Positions 16,330 through 27,268 of a stretch of 36,865 nucleotides of DNA are shown piece by piece. Both the position numbers and the translations under genes were made by a program. The stretch spans positions 34,430-71,294 of the forward strand of contig MGBV01000099.1 of the NCBI GenBank assembly GCA_001788415.1, in the 5' to 3' direction. How positions within the stretch are numbered: position 1 is the first letter of the stretch; each line of letters starts with the position of its first letter. Source of the DNA: Candidatus Rokubacteria bacterium GWC2_70_16. Its GTDB lineage: Bacteria; Methylomirabilota; Methylomirabilia; Rokubacteriales; CSP1-6. The notes beneath the pieces were generated by a model. The model was given only the letters and a program-made list of their open reading frames with translations. It was not told where the DNA came from and did no database searches.

Positions 16330-16959
16330 ATGGGCAGCTATCCGGTGTGCCTCGAGCTTGCGGGCCAGCCCTGTCTCGTCATCGGCGGCGGGCCCGTCGC
16401 GGAGCGGAAGGTCGAGGGCCTCCTGGCCGCGGGGGCGGCGGTGACCGTCGTGAGCCCTTCGCTGACGGCCGGCCTGGCGGCCCTGGCCCGCGGGGGGCGG
16501 ATCCGCCACCTGCCGCGCGAGTACGGGCCCGGGGATGTGGCCGGAAACCGGCTCACCCTTGCCGCCACCGGGAAGCGCGAGGTCGATGCGGCAGCCAGCC
16601 GCGAGGGCCGCGAGCGCGGCGTCTGGGTCAATGCCGCGGATGCTCCCGATCTTTGCGACTTCACCCTCCCGGCGGTGCTCCGTCGCGGTGACCTCGTGGT
16701 GGCCGTGTCCACCGGGGGGGCGAGCCCCGCGCTGGCGCGAGCGGTCAGGGAGGAGCTCGAGGGCCACCTCCCCGAAGCGTATGCCGCGCTCGCCGACATC
16801 GTCGCCGAGGTCAGGCGGGAGCTGAGGCAGCGCGCCTGCTCCCCCGGCGGAGAGGCGTGGCGCCAGGCTCTCGACGCCGATCTCCGCCGGCTGGTCGCGG
16901 AGGGACGACGGGCGGAGGCGAAGGCCAGGCTCCTGGCGAGGCTCGCCCCATGCCCGTAG
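16330..16959 (+). CDS. Precorrin-2 dehydrogenase / siroheme synthase N-terminal domain (CysG-N/Met8-like)
   Basis: PVCLELAGQPCLVIGGGPVAERKVEGLLAAGAAVTVVSP; VSTGGASPALARAVREELE. Confidence 0.9.
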   Translation: MGSYPVCLELAGQPCLVIGGGPVAERKVEGLLAAGAAVTVVSPSLTAGLAALARGGRIRHLPREYGPGDVAGNRLTLAATGKREVDAAASREGRERGVWVNAADAPDLCDFTLPAVLRRGDLVVAVSTGGASPALARAVREELEGHLPEAYAALADIVAEVRRELRQRACSPGGEAWRQALDADLRRLVAEGRRAEAKARLLARLAPCP

Positions 16960-17729
16960 GCCCCGTGTATCTGGTCGGCGCAGGTCCCGGCGATCCAGGG
17001 CTCCTCACGGTGCGAGGCCTGGAGCTCCTGCGCCAGGCGGAGGTGGTGGTCTACGACCGCCTGGTCAATCCGGCCCTCCTGGAGGAAGCCCCCAGCGAGG
17101 CGATCCGGATCTTCGCCGGCAAGCTCACGGCCATCCACAGCCTGCCTCAGGAGGAGATCAACGCCCTCCTCATCGCGCATGCCCGCCGCGGCCGGCGCGT
17201 GGTCAGGCTCAAGGGCGGGGATCCCTTCGTCTTCGGCCGGGGCGGCGAGGAGGCCGAGGCCCTCCTGGCGGCAGGGATCTCCTTCGAGGTCGTGCCCGGC
17301 GTCAGCTCCGCCGTCGCGGTTCCCGCCTACGCCGGCATCCCGGTCACCCATCGGGGCCTGGCCTGCTCCTTCGCCGTGATCACCGGCCATGAGGACACCG
17401 GCAAGGGCCAGCCCGCCGTGGACTGGAAGCGGCTCGCGACGGCCGTGGACACGCTCGTCATCCTCATGGGCGTGACGGCCCTGCCCGGAATCGTGGCCGA
17501 TCTCCTCGCCGGCGGCCTGTCACCGGAGACCCCCGTCGCCCTCATCCGGTGGGGAACCACGGCGGCCCAGCAGACGATCACCGGCACCCTCGGAGACATC
17601 CTCCCACGGGCGACAGGGCTTGCGCCTCCCGTCGTCGTCGTCGTCGGTGAGGTCGTCGCGCTCGGCCACCGGCTCCAGTGGTTCGAGGCCGCCGCCGGGG
17701 CCATCCCCCTCCCCGCGCTGGCCACCTGA
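16950..17729 (+). CDS. cobA: Uroporphyrinogen-III C-methyltransferase
   Basis: VYLVGAGPGDPGLLTVRGLELLRQAEVVVYDRLVNPALL; VRLKGGDPFVFGRGGEEAEAL; ATG 16950 inside ORF 16857..17729. Confidence 0.94.
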   Translation: MPVGPVYLVGAGPGDPGLLTVRGLELLRQAEVVVYDRLVNPALLEEAPSEAIRIFAGKLTAIHSLPQEEINALLIAHARRGRRVVRLKGGDPFVFGRGGEEAEALLAAGISFEVVPGVSSAVAVPAYAGIPVTHRGLACSFAVITGHEDTGKGQPAVDWKRLATAVDTLVILMGVTALPGIVADLLAGGLSPETPVALIRWGTTAAQQTITGTLGDILPRATGLAPPVVVVVGEVVALGHRLQWFEAAAGAIPLPALAT

Positions 17730-17792
17730 CCAGCCGCCTCGGACGGCGCGCCCCGCGCTCGCCGGCGCGCGAGCCGACGGGACCCTGAGCCC

Positions 17793-17911
17793 ATGACGGT
17801 TGCGGACCCGCCGGAATATGAGACCATGGCGCTGGAGCGCGTGGCCGAGGCCCCGCAGGTCCGGGGGCTCGACGGCCGCCACCGATCCTCTCTCCGGGAG
17901 GCCGTTCAATG
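17793..17911 (+). CDS. Possible small ORF (38 aa) coupled to the downstream gene
   Basis: MTVADPPEYETMALERVAEAPQVRGLDGRHRSSLREAVQ; stop overlaps the next ATG (ATGA). Confidence 0.3.
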
Positions 17912-18487
17912 ACCAGCGCGCAGAGCCCCCATCCGATGCGGATCGGCCGCGAGGGAACGACCCTCCTCGTCGTGGACGTCCAGGAGCGCCTCTTCCCAGC
18001 CATGGACGCCGACCACCGCGAGGAGGTCATGCGCAACATCAAGGTGCTGGCCACGGCGGCGCGGCGGCTCGGGCTGCCGGTGGTCGTGACCGAGCAGTAC
18101 CCGAAGGGCCTCGGGCACACGCTGCCGGAGCTCAGGGAGACGCTGGGGCCCGGCGTGGAGGTATTTCCGAAGGTCGCCTTCTCCTGCGCCGCCGCCGAGG
18201 GCGTGCGCGCCCACCTGCGTGCGGCGGGCACCCGCCAGGTCGTTCTCGCGGGCATCGAGGCGCATGTCTGCGTGCTGCTGACAGCCCTCGATCTGCTCGC
18301 CGAGGGATACGGGGTCCACGTGGCGGCCGACGCCGTCACCTCCCGCACCCAGGCCAGCTGGCGGCTGGCCATGGATCAGCTCCGCCAGGCCGGGGCCGTC
18401 GTCACGAGCACCGAGACCGTGCTCTTCCAGCTGCTGGGGCAGGGCGACACCGAGGAGTTCCGCGAGTTGGCCAGACTCATCCGCTGA
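17909..18487 (+). CDS. Isochorismatase-family cysteine hydrolase
   Basis: TLLVVDVQERLFPAMD; PVVVTEQYPKGLG; VVLAGIEAHVCVLLTALDLL. Confidence 0.9.
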   Translation: MTSAQSPHPMRIGREGTTLLVVDVQERLFPAMDADHREEVMRNIKVLATAARRLGLPVVVTEQYPKGLGHTLPELRETLGPGVEVFPKVAFSCAAAEGVRAHLRAAGTRQVVLAGIEAHVCVLLTALDLLAEGYGVHVAADAVTSRTQASWRLAMDQLRQAGAVVTSTETVLFQLLGQGDTEEFRELARLIR

Positions 18488-18488
18488 G

Positions 18489-18920
18489 ATGCCGCGCTAC
18501 TTCGACATCGGCTCCACCGTGCTGATCGTGGTGGGCTACGGCATCCTCGCCGAGGCGGAGGACCGGCCGACGGCCTACGAGCTCAAGCGGATGATCGACT
18601 CGCGCGGCGAGGGCACGGAGAGCCGCAGCGCCGTGGTGGTCACCGACATGTGGGTGCTGAACCAGGAGATGGCCGATCTCTTCCCGGCCATCGCCGTCGG
18701 CGGCCCCGGCGTCAACGCCTTCACGGCCCAGATCTACGAGGAGCTGCCCGTGGCCGTCGCGCGCGATCAGCGGCTCTTCGTCCAGATGAACCAGGACGCG
18801 GGCAAGCGGGTGGCGCTCTGGGGGATGGACCAGTCAGCCACCCGGGAGGCCGTGGAGCTGTTCATCAAGGATGGGCTCCTCGACCGCCTCCTGGACCTGG
18901 TCTGGCACCGCGACCGCTGA
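18489..18920 (+). CDS. Hypothetical protein
   Basis: Complete 143-aa ORF with start 2 nt after the upstream stop; family not recognised. Confidence 0.6.
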   Translation: MPRYFDIGSTVLIVVGYGILAEAEDRPTAYELKRMIDSRGEGTESRSAVVVTDMWVLNQEMADLFPAIAVGGPGVNAFTAQIYEELPVAVARDQRLFVQMNQDAGKRVALWGMDQSATREAVELFIKDGLLDRLLDLVWHRDR

Positions 18921-18937
18921 GCCCCCCGGGGCCGCGC

Positions 18938-19492
18938 CTATCGAGAGGCGTCCCAGCGCGCGGCGTGATAGACCGCCCGCTGCGCCTCGGTGAGGATCTC
19001 CCGGGTCCTCAGGTGATAGCGCAGGTGGACGAGCCGCAACCCGGCGCGCAGGCGCTCGCTCTCGGCCACCTGGGCCTGCAGGCTCTCCTCCGCGGCCCGC
19101 TTCGTCTCGAAGAGCGCACGCAGCCGCGCCTCGGCCTCGAGCAGCGCCGCGCCGGCCGGCCGCGACTCGGCATGCATGGCCGCGACCAGCGCCCGGACCC
19201 GTCCCTCCTGTTCGGAGGTCAGCCGGAGCCGCTCCCGCAGCTCGAGGACGTGGGTGGGCCCGGGGTAGCCGTTCCGATCTGCGGTGAAGGCCATCCCGAA
19301 CCCCAGCCCCTGTCGGACCACCTCTTCGAAGCGCTCCTCGCAGCGCAGCGCCTCGATGTGCCCCTGCGGGTGCCCCGCCGTGTGCCCCGGCGCGGCTCCG
19401 CCGTGGGCCGGGCTGCTGCCGTGCGTCTGCGCCGCCGCCGAGCCGGCGAGAAGAGATGTTCCCGTGAGTAACACCCAGATGAGTGCACGCAT
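18938..19492 (-). CDS. Periplasmic Spy/CpxP-like His-rich protein
   Basis: Signal peptide, His-rich N-terminus HGSSPAHGGAAPGHTAGHPQGH, ELRERLRLTSEQEGRVRALVAAMHAE...LTEAQRAVYHA. Confidence 0.65.
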   Translation of the reverse strand: MRALIWVLLTGTSLLAGSAAAQTHGSSPAHGGAAPGHTAGHPQGHIEALRCEERFEEVVRQGLGFGMAFTADRNGYPGPTHVLELRERLRLTSEQEGRVRALVAAMHAESRPAGAALLEAEARLRALFETKRAAEESLQAQVAESERLRAGLRLVHLRYHLRTREILTEAQRAVYHAARWDASR

Positions 19493-19548
19493 GCTCGCCT
19501 CCTCGACGCGTCGAGTGGGGTGGGATGCGGGGCGTGGAGCCCGCGGGC

Positions 19549-20220
19549 TCAGCGCAGCCTGAGACCTGCGGGCGGGCGGATATTTGTGTAGGTGACGGTC
19601 CCGTCGGGATCCTCGTAGCGGTAGATGACCTGGACGGGCTCGCCGCCGCCGTGGGTCTCGAGGATCTTCCGCACGTACTGCTGCGTCTCGGGGTAGGGCG
19701 GGATGCCGCGGTAGTGGGTCACCGCGTTCTCCCCCGCGTTGTAGGCCGCCAGGGCCAGCGGCAGGTTCCCCGGGTATCGGTCCACGAGGGAGCGGAGATG
19801 ACGCACGCCGCCCTCGATGTTCTGCCGGGGGTCGAAGGCGTCACGCACGCCCAGCGACGAGGCGGTTTGCGGCATGAGCTGCATGAGCCCCTGCGCCCCC
19901 TTGCGTGACATCGCCCACGGATTGAAGGCCGACTCCACGCGAATCACCGATTCCACCAGTCCCGGGCTCAGACCGTAGCGCGCCGCGATCTCGCGGATGT
20001 CCTGCGCATACTTCCCCGCCGCCCCCTCGGGGAGCCTGAGCCAGCCGGCCAGGGTCCCGGACATGCCGGGGATGCGGCGGTAGCGCGGGTCCGTGGGCGC
20101 ATTGGTGAAGTGAGTGACGCCGTCCGGATCGGTGAGCCGGTAGGACCCGGCCGCGGAGACAGACGGCAGCGTGACTGCCGCGAGGCCGATGAGCAGGGGT
20201 ACCAGGAGTGAGAAGATCAC
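19549..20220 (-). CDS. Lytic transglycosylase (SLT domain) with DUF4124-like segments
   Basis: GLSPGLVESVIRVESAFNPWAMSRKGAQGLMQLMPQTA; AYNAGENAV; YRLTDPDGVTHFTNAPTDPRY. Confidence 0.9.
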   Translation of the reverse strand: MIFSLLVPLLIGLAAVTLPSVSAAGSYRLTDPDGVTHFTNAPTDPRYRRIPGMSGTLAGWLRLPEGAAGKYAQDIREIAARYGLSPGLVESVIRVESAFNPWAMSRKGAQGLMQLMPQTASSLGVRDAFDPRQNIEGGVRHLRSLVDRYPGNLPLALAAYNAGENAVTHYRGIPPYPETQQYVRKILETHGGGEPVQVIYRYEDPDGTVTYTNIRPPAGLRLR

Positions 20221-20262
20221 CGCGCCTCTATAGATAGCGAACCCGCCGGCCCCCAGGCAACG

Positions 20263-20292
20263 AAAAAAAGAGGCGCTCGTCGCCGGCGAGCG
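20263..20292 (-). terminator. Rho-independent terminator downstream of lon
   Basis: On - strand: CGCTCG-CCGGCGA-CGAGCG then CCTC then TTTTTTT, 30-60 nt past the lon stop. Confidence 0.8.
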
Positions 20293-20322
20293 ATTTCGCC
20301 TTGTGCTGCTGCGGGTTGCCGG

Positions 20323-22752
20323 TCAGTTGCTGGAGGCGAGCAGCCCCGTGTGCGCGGGCTCGGCCGGGACCTGAGCCGATTCCAGCGCCAGGGCCAGCAC
20401 CTGGTCCACGGAGTCCACCAGGTGGAAGGTCATCCCCTCCCGCGCCTCCTGCGGCACGTCCTCCACGAGGTTCTTCTCGTTGCGACCGGGCAGGATCACG
20501 GTCTTGACCCCCGCCCGTCGCGCCGCCAGCACCTTCTCCTTGATGCCCCCCACCGGCAGCACGCGCCCCGACAGCGTCACCTCGCCGGTCATGGCCAGGT
20601 TCGGCCGCAGCGGACGCCGCGTGAGCAGCGACACCAGCGCGGTGAGCATGGTCACGCCGGCCGAGGGTCCGTCCTTGGGGATCGCCCCCGCCGGGATGTG
20701 GACGTGCAGGTCCGAGTGCTCCCAGAAGTCCGGCCGGATGCCGACCTCGGTGGCGTGGGAGCGGACCCAGGAGAGCGCGGCCTGCGCGGACTCCTTCATC
20801 ACCTCCCCCAGCTGCCCCGTGAGCGCCAGCGTCTTGCCGCCCCGCATGCGCGTCGCCTCGATGAAGAGGATGTCGCCGCCGGCCGCCGTCCAGGCCAGGC
20901 CCACGGCCACGCCGGGCACCCGCGTGCGCTCCTCCAGCTCCTCGAAGAGGAACCTGGGGGCGCCCAGCAGCTCACCCACGAGCGCCTCCGTCACCTCCAC
21001 GGCCTCGGCGTGCCCCTCGACCCGCCGCTTGGCGACCTTGCGGGTGATGGCCGCGATCTCGCGCTCCAGATTGCGCAGGCCCGCCTCGCGCGTGTAGCCG
21101 CGGATCAGCAGGCGCAGCGCCTCGTCCGTCCACCGGATGTGCTCGCCCGCGGCCAGCCCGTGGTCGGCCGTCTGCTTGGGGATCAGGTGCCGCCGGGCGA
21201 TGTGGACCTTCTCCTCCTCCGTGTAGCCGGCGATCTCGATGACCTCCATCCGGTCGCGCAGCGCGGGCGGCACCGTGTCCAGGAGGTTCGCCGTGGTGAT
21301 GAACAGCGCCCGGGACAGGTCGAAGGCCACGTCGACGTAATGGTCCCGGAAGGCCATGTTCTGCTCGGGGTCGAGCACCTCGAGGAGCGCCGAGGCCGGA
21401 TCGCCCCGGAAGTCCATCCCGAGCTTGTCGATCTCGTCGAGCATGAACACCGGGTTCCGCGACTCGGCGCGGCGCAGCCCCTGGATGATCTGGCCGGGCA
21501 GCGCGCCGATGTAGGTGCGCCGGTGGCCGCGGATCTCCGCCTCGTCGCGCATCCCGCCCAGCGAGATGCGGTGGAACTTCCGGCCGAGCGCCCGCGCGAT
21601 GGAACGCCCCAGCGAGGTCTTGCCCACGCCTGGGGGGCCCACGAAGCAGAGGATGGGGTCCTTGCCCGCGGGGCGCATCCCCTTGACCGCCAGATACTCG
21701 AGGATGCGCTCCTTGACCTTGTGGAGCCCCGAGTGGTCCTCGTCGAGGATGGCGCGGGCCGCGGCCAGATCCAGGTTGTCCTGGGTCTCCTTCGCCCAGG
21801 GCAGCGCGACCAGCCACTCGAGGTAGGTCCGCGCCACGGTGTACTCGGCGGCGGCCGGGGGCATCTTCGCCAGGCGGTCCAGCTCGCGGAGCGCCTCCTT
21901 CCTGGCCTCCTCGGTCATGCCGGCGGCCTCGATCTTCTGGCGCAGCTCGCCGATCTCCTGGCTGCGCTCGTCGCTCTCGCCCAGCTCCTTCTGGATGGCC
22001 TTGAGCTGCTCGCGCAGGTAGTACTCGCGCTGGGTCTTGCCCACCTCGGACTCCACCTGGGACTGGATCTTGGAGCCGAGCGTCAGGATCTCGACCTCCT
22101 TCGTCAGGGAGGCCACCAGCCGCTGGAGCCGCGCCTTGACGGCCGCCGTCTCCAGCAGCTCCTGCTTGACCTGCGTGCTGAGCCCGGGCAGCGCGGCCGC
22201 GATGACGTCCGCCACATGCCCGGGCTCGGCGACATGCTGCACCGCCCCCGCCAGCTCGTCGGGCAGGAAGGGCGACAGCTCGACCGTCTGGCGGAAGAGC
22301 GTGACCGCGTTCCGCATGAGGGCCTCGGTCTCGAGATCCCCGGCAGGCGGCAGCGTTTCCTCCACCGCCTCGACGCGGGCCTTGAGGAAGGGGCGCGTCT
22401 GCACCAGCTCCACGATGCGGACCCGGGCGATCCCCTGGACGAGCAGGCGGACGATGCCGTCGGGCTGCTTGCCGACCTTGAGGATCGTGGCCACGGTGCC
22501 GACGCGGTGGAGGTCGGCCTGCTGGGGGTCTTCCACGGATGGATCCCGCTGCCCGAACACGCCGATGAGCCGACCACCGCGGGCGGCGTCCTCGATCAGG
22601 CGCACGGAGGCCTCTCGCCCCGCGGCCAGGGGGGTCACCGCCTGCGGGAAGAGGACCGTGTCGCGGAGCGGCAGGATGGACAGCACCTCGGGGACGCTGC
22701 CGCCCGCTCCCAGCTCTCCAGCGGCTCCACTGCCGACCGTCGTCTCAGCCAT
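20323..22752 (-). CDS. lon: ATP-dependent Lon protease
   Basis: [68 protein letters not shown] Ser-Lys protease motif; start at MAETTV (or 22761 MRRMAET). Confidence 0.96.
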   Translation of the reverse strand: MAETTVGSGAAGELGAGGSVPEVLSILPLRDTVLFPQAVTPLAAGREASVRLIEDAARGGRLIGVFGQRDPSVEDPQQADLHRVGTVATILKVGKQPDGIVRLLVQGIARVRIVELVQTRPFLKARVEAVEETLPPAGDLETEALMRNAVTLFRQTVELSPFLPDELAGAVQHVAEPGHVADVIAAALPGLSTQVKQELLETAAVKARLQRLVASLTKEVEILTLGSKIQSQVESEVGKTQREYYLREQLKAIQKELGESDERSQEIGELRQKIEAAGMTEEARKEALRELDRLAKMPPAAAEYTVARTYLEWLVALPWAKETQDNLDLAAARAILDEDHSGLHKVKERILEYLAVKGMRPAGKDPILCFVGPPGVGKTSLGRSIARALGRKFHRISLGGMRDEAEIRGHRRTYIGALPGQIIQGLRRAESRNPVFMLDEIDKLGMDFRGDPASALLEVLDPEQNMAFRDHYVDVAFDLSRALFITTANLLDTVPPALRDRMEVIEIAGYTEEEKVHIARRHLIPKQTADHGLAAGEHIRWTDEALRLLIRGYTREAGLRNLEREIAAITRKVAKRRVEGHAEAVEVTEALVGELLGAPRFLFEELEERTRVPGVAVGLAWTAAGGDILFIEATRMRGGKTLALTGQLGEVMKESAQAALSWVRSHATEVGIRPDFWEHSDLHVHIPAGAIPKDGPSAGVTMLTALVSLLTRRPLRPNLAMTGEVTLSGRVLPVGGIKEKVLAARRAGVKTVILPGRNEKNLVEDVPQEAREGMTFHLVDSVDQVLALALESAQVPAEPAHTGLLASSN

Positions 22753-22785
22753 GCGCCTCAATCCTTTCCTTTCCGGGAGCCCGTC

Positions 22786-23172
22786 CTAGAACGGCTCCAG
22801 CGGCGAGAGGTGGCTCGCGGCGGCTCGCACGAGAGCCTCGCCCGTCCCGCGCGCGGCCGGATCGCGCGCCTGCGCCAGGTCCGTCCGCACGTACCGCGAC
22901 AGCTCCTCGAGCTGCTGCTGCATGGCGGTCATCCGGCGCCGCATCTTTAGGATGATCTCCACCCCCGCCAGATTCACCCCCAGGTCCCGCGTGAGCCGGA
23001 CCAGCCGGGCGACGTCCTCCACGTCCTCGGCGGAGTACATCCGCGTCTTGCCCACGGTGCGGCTCGGCCGGATGAGTCCCTTCTTCTCGTACATGCGGAG
23101 CGTCTGGGGGTGGAGCTTGAGCATCTCTGCCACCACGCCGATCATGTAGAGGGGCTTGCTCTTGTCGCTCAT
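22786..23172 (-). CDS. hspR: MerR-family heat-shock repressor HspR
   Basis: PLYMIGVVAEMLKLHPQTLRMYEKKGLIRPSRTVGKTRMYSAEDVEDVARLVRLTRDLGVNLAGVEIIL; adjacent to dnaJ. Confidence 0.92.
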   Translation of the reverse strand: MSDKSKPLYMIGVVAEMLKLHPQTLRMYEKKGLIRPSRTVGKTRMYSAEDVEDVARLVRLTRDLGVNLAGVEIILKMRRRMTAMQQQLEELSRYVRTDLAQARDPAARGTGEALVRAAASHLSPLEPF

Positions 23173-24182
23173 GCCCGCGCCGCCGCCCGGGGCTCCCCGC
23201 GGGGCGCCTGCGGCAGGAGCCGGCCGATCTCGCGGAACAGCTCCTGGGTGCGCGCGTCGAGCCCGCGGGGGATCTCCAGCCGCACCGTGACATAGAGGTC
23301 GCCCCGTCCGTCCGCCGCCAGCCTCGGCATGCCCCGGCCCCGGATGCGGAAGACCTGGCCGCTCGTCGTGCCCGGCGGGATCACGAGGTCCACGTGGCCG
23401 TGCAGCGTGCCGACGGGAATCCGGGCGCCCAGGACGGCCTCGACGATGGTCAGCGGGAGCTCGCAGTAGAGGTTGTCCCCCTTGCGGGTGAAGACGGGAT
23501 CGTCGTGCACCCGCGTGATGACGATGAGGTCGCCGCGGGGGCCGCCGAAGGGACCCGCGTGGCCCTCGCCCGGGACGCGCAACTGGGCGCCCGTGTCCAT
23601 GCCGGGCGGTATGGGGACCCGGACCACCGCGCGCTGACGGCTGGCGCCGCGTCCCCGGCAGGCCGGACATGCCTCCGTCACTCGCTCCCCGAGCCCGTCG
23701 CAGGCCGGGCAGCGCTCGGCGTGCGCGGCCGTCTCGCCGACCCATACCAGGCCGGCGCCGCCGCAGTGCCCGCAGCGCAAGGCCGGCGCCCCGGGCCTCG
23801 CCCCCGTGGCACCGCAGCCCTCGCAGGCCGACAGCCGGTCCACGGCCAGGTCAGCCGCGATCCCCGTCACTGCCTGGTGGAAGGCGAGTTCCACGGGAAC
23901 ATGCAGGTCCTCCCCTCGGCGTCCGTCCCGGTGCGACTGCCCCGCGCCTGCCTCCCGCGCGGCCTGTCCGGCCCCCGATCCATGACGGTCATAGAGCATC
24001 CTCGCCGAGGGATCGCTCAGGACCCGGTAGGCCGCGGAGATTTCCTCGAACAGCGCCTGGGCCTCGCGGTCCCACAGGTTGACGTCCGGCGAGTAGCGCC
24101 GAGCCAGTCCCTGATACGCCCGGCGGATCTGCGCCTGCGAGGCGTCGAGGCTGACGCCCAGCACCGCGTAGTAGTCCCTCAT
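23169..24182 (-). CDS. dnaJ: Chaperone DnaJ
   Basis: MRDYYAVLGVSLDASQAQIRRAYQGLARRYSPDVN J domain; CxxCxGxG-type zinc repeats; C-terminal substrate domain. Confidence 0.94.
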   Translation of the reverse strand: MRDYYAVLGVSLDASQAQIRRAYQGLARRYSPDVNLWDREAQALFEEISAAYRVLSDPSARMLYDRHGSGAGQAAREAGAGQSHRDGRRGEDLHVPVELAFHQAVTGIAADLAVDRLSACEGCGATGARPGAPALRCGHCGGAGLVWVGETAAHAERCPACDGLGERVTEACPACRGRGASRQRAVVRVPIPPGMDTGAQLRVPGEGHAGPFGGPRGDLIVITRVHDDPVFTRKGDNLYCELPLTIVEAVLGARIPVGTLHGHVDLVIPPGTTSGQVFRIRGRGMPRLAADGRGDLYVTVRLEIPRGLDARTQELFREIGRLLPQAPRGEPRAAARA

Positions 24183-24198
24183 GGTTCCTCACCCGGCA

Positions 24199-24230
24199 CG
24201 GGCACCCGGGCTGGCGCCCGCCCGTGCCCG
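24199..24230 (-). other. Stable stem-loop between dnaK and dnaJ
   Basis: CGGGCAC...GTGCCCG outer 7-bp stem and CGGGC-TGGC-GCCCG inner stem, immediately upstream of the dnaJ RBS. Confidence 0.6.
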
Positions 24231-24284
24231 ACGGATTCGCGGGCTCGCTTCTTCACTCACGCTTCGCGAGTCGCTCGCGGCCCG

Positions 24285-26185
<1,901 letters not shown>

Positions 26186-26198
<13 letters not shown>

Positions 26199-26407
26199 GA
26201 GTCATGTCTCCTGTTCGGGTTGCTGCGCTGGTCTCTCCCGGGACGGAGCCGGCGGGGCAGCTCTGCCGTCACCACGAGATCGTCCTTCGTCTGGTACATG
26301 TCCACAGCCGGGGCCCAGGCTCTGTCGACGCCGCCCAGGGGGCTTGGCCGGCCGAAGACGCCGTCGAAGAGACGATTCACCTCCCACCGCTCGACCCCCT
26401 CATTCAT
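26186..26407 (-). pseudogene. Truncated Hsp20 (small heat-shock protein) remnant
   Basis: MNEGVERWEVNRLFDGVFGRPSPLGGVDRAWAPAVDMYQTKDDLVVTAELP matches the Hsp20 N-terminal pattern, then diverges and stops just inside dnaK; alpha-crystallin domain missing. Confidence 0.65.
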
Positions 26408-26492
26408 CGGATGCCACCTCAAGGTGGCTATACACAAGCCTCCTTCGCCGGGTATCCTCAACTCCGGCAATCCAATATCTAAGCCTGTTTCA

Positions 26493-26521
26493 TATATATT
26501 CCCTGAGTGCGTTCGTGTCAA
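26493..26521 (-). promoter_or_regulatory. Sigma-70 promoter for the dnaK operon
   Basis: - strand TTGACA-N17-TATATA. Confidence 0.75.
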
Positions 26522-26522
26522 G
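26502..26522 (-). promoter_or_regulatory. HAIR-like HspR operator
   Basis: - strand CTTGACA-CGAACGC-ACTCAGG versus HAIR consensus CTTGAGT-N7-ACTCAAG (11/14, exact spacing); hspR in the same operon. Confidence 0.7.
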
Positions 26523-26604
26523 ATCTCGTGGCAAGAAATCCCTAACACTACGGAAGTGCTCGAATCTTTGACGCATTGGGAGGGCTGGTGCTAAGGTCTT
26601 CCTG

Positions 26605-27255
26605 ATGAGGATAGGCTGCTTCGGTTGCCTCACCCTGGTCGTGACGATTCTGGTCGTGGTCGTCGCCGCGGCTGGCTTCCTGTTCCTCTCGGGAAACATC
26701 GCGGCAGCGCCGGAGTTCTCGCCCACCCGCTTCACCAGGGGCGACGGCTTCTCGGCGCAGCAGAAGCTCTACGAGATCGTCCTCAGACAGTCCGGCCGAT
26801 CCACCCGCCAGGACGACGTGGTCTTGACGCAGCAGGAAGTCAACGCCTTCCTGGCAATCCATCTCGCAGAGGCCGCCGATCTGCCCTTCAATCCGCTGAG
26901 CGTGAAGTTCACTGGAGGGCTCATGGAGGTGAGGGGCCAGACAGCGCTCAGGAACCTGCTCCAGGGACCCCCGTTGGCGCAGCTCCTCCCGTATCTGCCG
27001 ACGGAGAGGATCGAGCGTCCCATCTGGGTGACGATCAAGGGGCGGATCGTGATCGAGCCGGGGCCCGCCGGCGCCACCCGGAGCTATGGACGGGTGCACC
27101 TCACCGAGTTCGACCTGGGACAGCAGCCCGTGGGAACGTGGCTGCTCTCAGTGATGCTCGGGCCCACGGGCGGCCGCCTGCTGCGATGGCAGGTGCCGGC
27201 CGTGGTCCAGGGGGTGAGGATCGAGGAAGGCCGAGTCGTCATCCACACCCGCTGA
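26605..27255 (+). CDS. Hypothetical membrane-anchored protein
   Basis: N-terminal TM MRIGCFGCLTLVVTILVVVVAAAGFLFL, soluble C-terminus; complete ORF. Confidence 0.7.
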   Translation: MRIGCFGCLTLVVTILVVVVAAAGFLFLSGNIAAAPEFSPTRFTRGDGFSAQQKLYEIVLRQSGRSTRQDDVVLTQQEVNAFLAIHLAEAADLPFNPLSVKFTGGLMEVRGQTALRNLLQGPPLAQLLPYLPTERIERPIWVTIKGRIVIEPGPAGATRSYGRVHLTEFDLGQQPVGTWLLSVMLGPTGGRLLRWQVPAVVQGVRIEEGRVVIHTR

Positions 27256-27268
27256 GGCTGGCGCGGCC

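Noticed and set aside
20350-22950. 866-aa + strand ORF opposite lon
   Set aside because: Antisense shadow of Lon; Arg/His/Leu-rich composition without domain signal.
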